From Syntrophomonadaceae bacterium (lineage in GTDB: Bacteria; Bacillota; Dethiobacteria; DTU022), in contig PWYU01000097.1 of NCBI GenBank assembly GCA_003567725.1, positions 1 to 32,029 on the forward strand: a stretch of DNA of 32,029 nt, given 5' to 3'. A program made the position numbers and the translations under genes. The notes under the pieces were generated by a model. It was given only the letters and a program-made list of their open reading frames with translations. It was not told the DNA's origin and ran no database searches. This document shows, in pieces, positions 30,217-32,029 of the stretch. Position 1 is the first letter of the stretch. The number at the start of each line of letters is the position of its first letter.

Positions 30217-32029
30217 TTATCTCTTCATGTTAACAACTTCAGTCAGAATTTCATCGGAAGTCGTAATCACCCTGGTATTGGCCTGAAAAGCCCGGCTGGT
30301 GGTAATCAGTTCGGTAAATTCATAGGCCAGGTCCGTATTGGACAGCTCCAGGGCGGACGACTGGATCAAACCACGCCCGGCTCCCCCGGGGACCCCGGCA
30401 GCAGCTTCACCGGAGTTAACAGTCTCCCTGTAAAGGTTGCCGCCCTGCTTGGCCAGCCCTTCGGGGTTGGGAAAAGTGGCTGTTTCAATCTGCCCGAATT
30501 CTTCAGTCAAACCGTTGGTGTAGGTACCGACAACCAAACCGGTCCGTTCAATGTTAAAACCGGCCAGAGTGCCGGCGGCAAAACCGTCCTGCGCACGGGC
30601 AAGAAGGCTGTTTAAACCGGCCAGCTGAGTAGCAGCGCCGAAATCAGGAGTTACAGCCATGGGCGCTGCTTCCCCCGGCGGGTTAAATTCGATATCGGGT
30701 ATATTGGAGTCTCCAGGAATAAGCCCACCGTTTTGATCAAAAACCAGCATGCCATTTCCTCCGCCGTCTACCTCGATTATATTGCCGCCTTCATCTGTGA
30801 CGGTTAAGTTGTACTCCCAGACGTTATAATCCACCGGGGTAAAGGTAAAATCAATGTTATTGCGCCGCCCGAGTGAATCAAACACGTAGTACTCGTACTG
30901 GTGTTCCCTGATCACGGCATCGCTGCCGGCCTCTGTAGCAATATTACCGGCAAAAGTATCACCAAAAAGAGAATCATCACGAAGGATAACCGATGAAGCA
31001 TTACCTGTGGTTCCGGAGGTAATCACCAGGTTATTACCCTCAAAACTGGCATTTGCGCCATTGAGCTGAGCATTGATAGCACCAAGCAGCGCCGCCTGGG
31101 TATCATAATTATTCATGTTCAAATCAATTTGCTGTTCGGCCCCGCCATCAACTGCCACGGCAAGCCTTACCGGGCCGGTTAATTCTTCGATGGCGAGATC
31201 GGTTAGCAGGGCTTGCCCGGTGATAATACCGGGTTCAGCAGGGATCGCATCTTGCCCCAAAGATTCTGTTCCGGTAGCGCCAAAAAGAACCTGAACATCA
31301 GGATCGCTAAAATCAAGGGATACACTGGAGGCTGCCCCTGTAGTAGATGAAGTGACCCTGAGCTGATCGCTATCGTTAACATCAGCTACTGCACCAGTAA
31401 GCGCATTGTTCAATGCGGTCAATAATTCAGTTATATTATCTACATCATCCATATTCAGGTTTATATTTTCAGGATTGCCATCAACGGTCAAGGTTATATT
31501 TACAACTTGATCAAGGTTATTAATGTCGGCATCGGTAAGTACCAGATCTCCAACCACCGAACCTGCAGTGGCCGGGGTTCCATTAACCCCAAAACCAGTT
31601 TGCGGTACCGCACCAAAGAGAGCGGTGGCGGTAACATCGAATATTTCTACACTGGAATTATCGCCGGCAGTAGTAGAGCTGATTGTTAATAGATTACCGT
31701 CGAATTCAGCGCCTGCTCCTGCAACCTGGGCATTAATAGCATTGGCCATAGCCTGTTGGGTATTAATTGCGGACATATCAAGGGAAACAAACTGCACCGC
31801 GCCGCCATCTACCGCTACCCCAAAAGTAACCAGGTCATTCATCGCCACCAGATCAGCATCTTCCAAAGGCACATTGAAGAGTGCCGAACCTTCTGTTGCA
31901 TCCTGGTAACCCCTGGCGTCTAAGTTTCCGGCAAAACGCATTTCGCCTGTAGCCTGGGCGACCATGTCGTCTCCAATGGGAATGGTGATATTATTAGTGG
32001 CAAAATTACTGAGGTAAAGGCCGTTATCG
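30217..32029 (-). CDS. flgE: Flagellar hook protein FlgE, 5' end beyond the window, with three IN-like repeats
   Basis: The visible C-terminal 603 codons run to the right edge; the frame is open past the first internal ATG at 31965 (DNGLYLSNFATNNITIPIGD precedes it), so the true start lies outside. The hook signatures are MVAQATGEMRFAGNLDARG, EYYVFDSLGRRNNIDFTF and the C-terminal LELSNTDLAYEFTELITTSRAFQAN. Between them lie three tandem modules of about 90-100 residues (31890-31609, 31554-31276 and 31221-30958), each ending in an INA-type helix, an I/V-T-S-S-T/G-T-TG motif and an LFG segment, like the flagellin IN motif. The protein is strongly acidic with very few lysines. It is far larger than Bacillus FlgE (about 264 residues). 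Confidence 0.93.
   Translation of the reverse strand, partial: DNGLYLSNFATNNITIPIGDDMVAQATGEMRFAGNLDARGYQDATEGSALFNVPLEDADLVAMNDLVTFGVAVDGGAVQFVSLDMSAINTQQAMANAINAQVAGAGAEFDGNLLTISSTTAGDNSSVEIFDVTATALFGAVPQTGFGVNGTPATAGSVVGDLVLTDADINNLDQVVNITLTVDGNPENINLNMDDVDNITELLTALNNALTGAVADVNDSDQLRVTSSTTGAASSVSLDFSDPDVQVLFGATGTESLGQDAIPAEPGIITGQALLTDLAIEELTGPVRLAVAVDGGAEQQIDLNMNNYDTQAALLGAINAQLNGANASFEGNNLVITSGTTGNASSVILRDDSLFGDTFAGNIATEAGSDAVIREHQYEYYVFDSLGRRNNIDFTFTPVDYNVWEYNLTVTDEGGNIIEVDGGGNGMLVFDQNGGLIPGDSNIPDIEFNPPGEAAPMAVTPDFGAATQLAGLNSLLARAQDGFAAGTLAGFNIERTGLVVGTYTNGLTEEFGQIETATFPNPEGLAKQGGNLYRETVNSGEAAAGVPGGAGRGLIQSSALELSNTDLAYEFTELITTSRAFQANTRVITTSDEILTEVVNMKR

Noticed and set aside
31523-31909. 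Plus-strand open frame of 128 codons inside flgE
   Set aside because: It is antisense to the IN-like repeats and its S/T/P/A-rich product reflects the complement of the repeat codons.
5011-32029. Flagellar cluster as a mobile or recently transferred island
   Set aside because: Gene order is the standard clostridial fla/che arrangement, composition looks even, and no integrase, insertion sequence, tRNA or repeat boundary is seen.
1-32029. CRISPR arrays, rRNA or tRNA genes
   Set aside because: No regularly spaced direct repeats and no recognisable tRNA or rRNA segments were seen on either strand.

Overview
Every gene in this window reads on the minus strand, so transcription runs from the right edge (32029) to the left. 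The content points to an anaerobic, motile, low-to-mid GC Firmicute of the Clostridia type. The evidence is the single long fla/che cluster with paired FlgF/FlgG (FlhO/FlhP-like) genes next to a SigD-type sigma factor, a FliY-type switch protein, CheD, strong AGGAGG ribosome sites, frequent GTG/TTG starts, and a corrinoid methyl-carrier gene beside a betaine-type transporter. Many proteins are acidic, which would suit a salty or alkaline habitat, but I cannot name the genus.

Region A (1-4165) looks like a quaternary-amine utilisation locus. Read in transcription order it holds a sigma-54 activator (4165-2372), a near-perfect -24/-12 promoter (2192-2175), a leader of about 270 bases carrying a REP-like multi-hairpin element (2008-2074), a BCCT transporter (1898-297), an intercistronic hairpin (211-175), and the start of a corrinoid protein (120 to beyond the left edge). 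The likely scheme is that the activator senses a methylated amine such as glycine betaine and, with RNA polymerase-sigma54, turns on its import and corrinoid-dependent demethylation.

Region B (4205-5010) holds a prolyl-tRNA editing protein with its own sigma-A-type promoter and a leader that can fold into two mutually exclusive hairpins. The 4694-5010 stretch holds only these elements, and I saw no clear terminator in it.

Region C (5011-32029) is one almost unbroken flagellar/chemotaxis transcription unit. Its order is flgE (5' end beyond the window), motA, motB, fliL, a second fliN-like gene, fliO, fliP, fliQ, fliR, flhB, flhA, flhF, flhG, a PilZ (YcgR-like) gene, sigD/fliA, a SwrB-like membrane gene, flgF, flgG, fliM, fliN, a double-headed fliY, cheA, cheY, cheD, cheB, cheR, a membrane-anchored zinc deacylase, a YlqG/FliK-like gene, an FlhB C-domain paralogue (FlhX/YlqH) and an EAL-HDOD protein. 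Most junctions overlap or are under 40 bases apart. The longest gaps are 133 bases before the EAL-HDOD gene, 129 bases between fliQ and fliR, and 68 bases between flgE and motA. I found no cheW or stand-alone cheC in the window.

The most unusual points are as follows. FliY carries two complete CheC phosphatase modules in tandem before its SpoA domain, four intact active-site motifs in all. There are four SpoA rotor proteins, with the CheY-binding-type peptide on FliN instead of FliY. FlhB has NPTE in place of the NPTH autocleavage motif. FlgE contains three tandem flagellin-IN-like repeats. The EAL domain of the YuxH-like protein keeps all the metal and catalytic residues.
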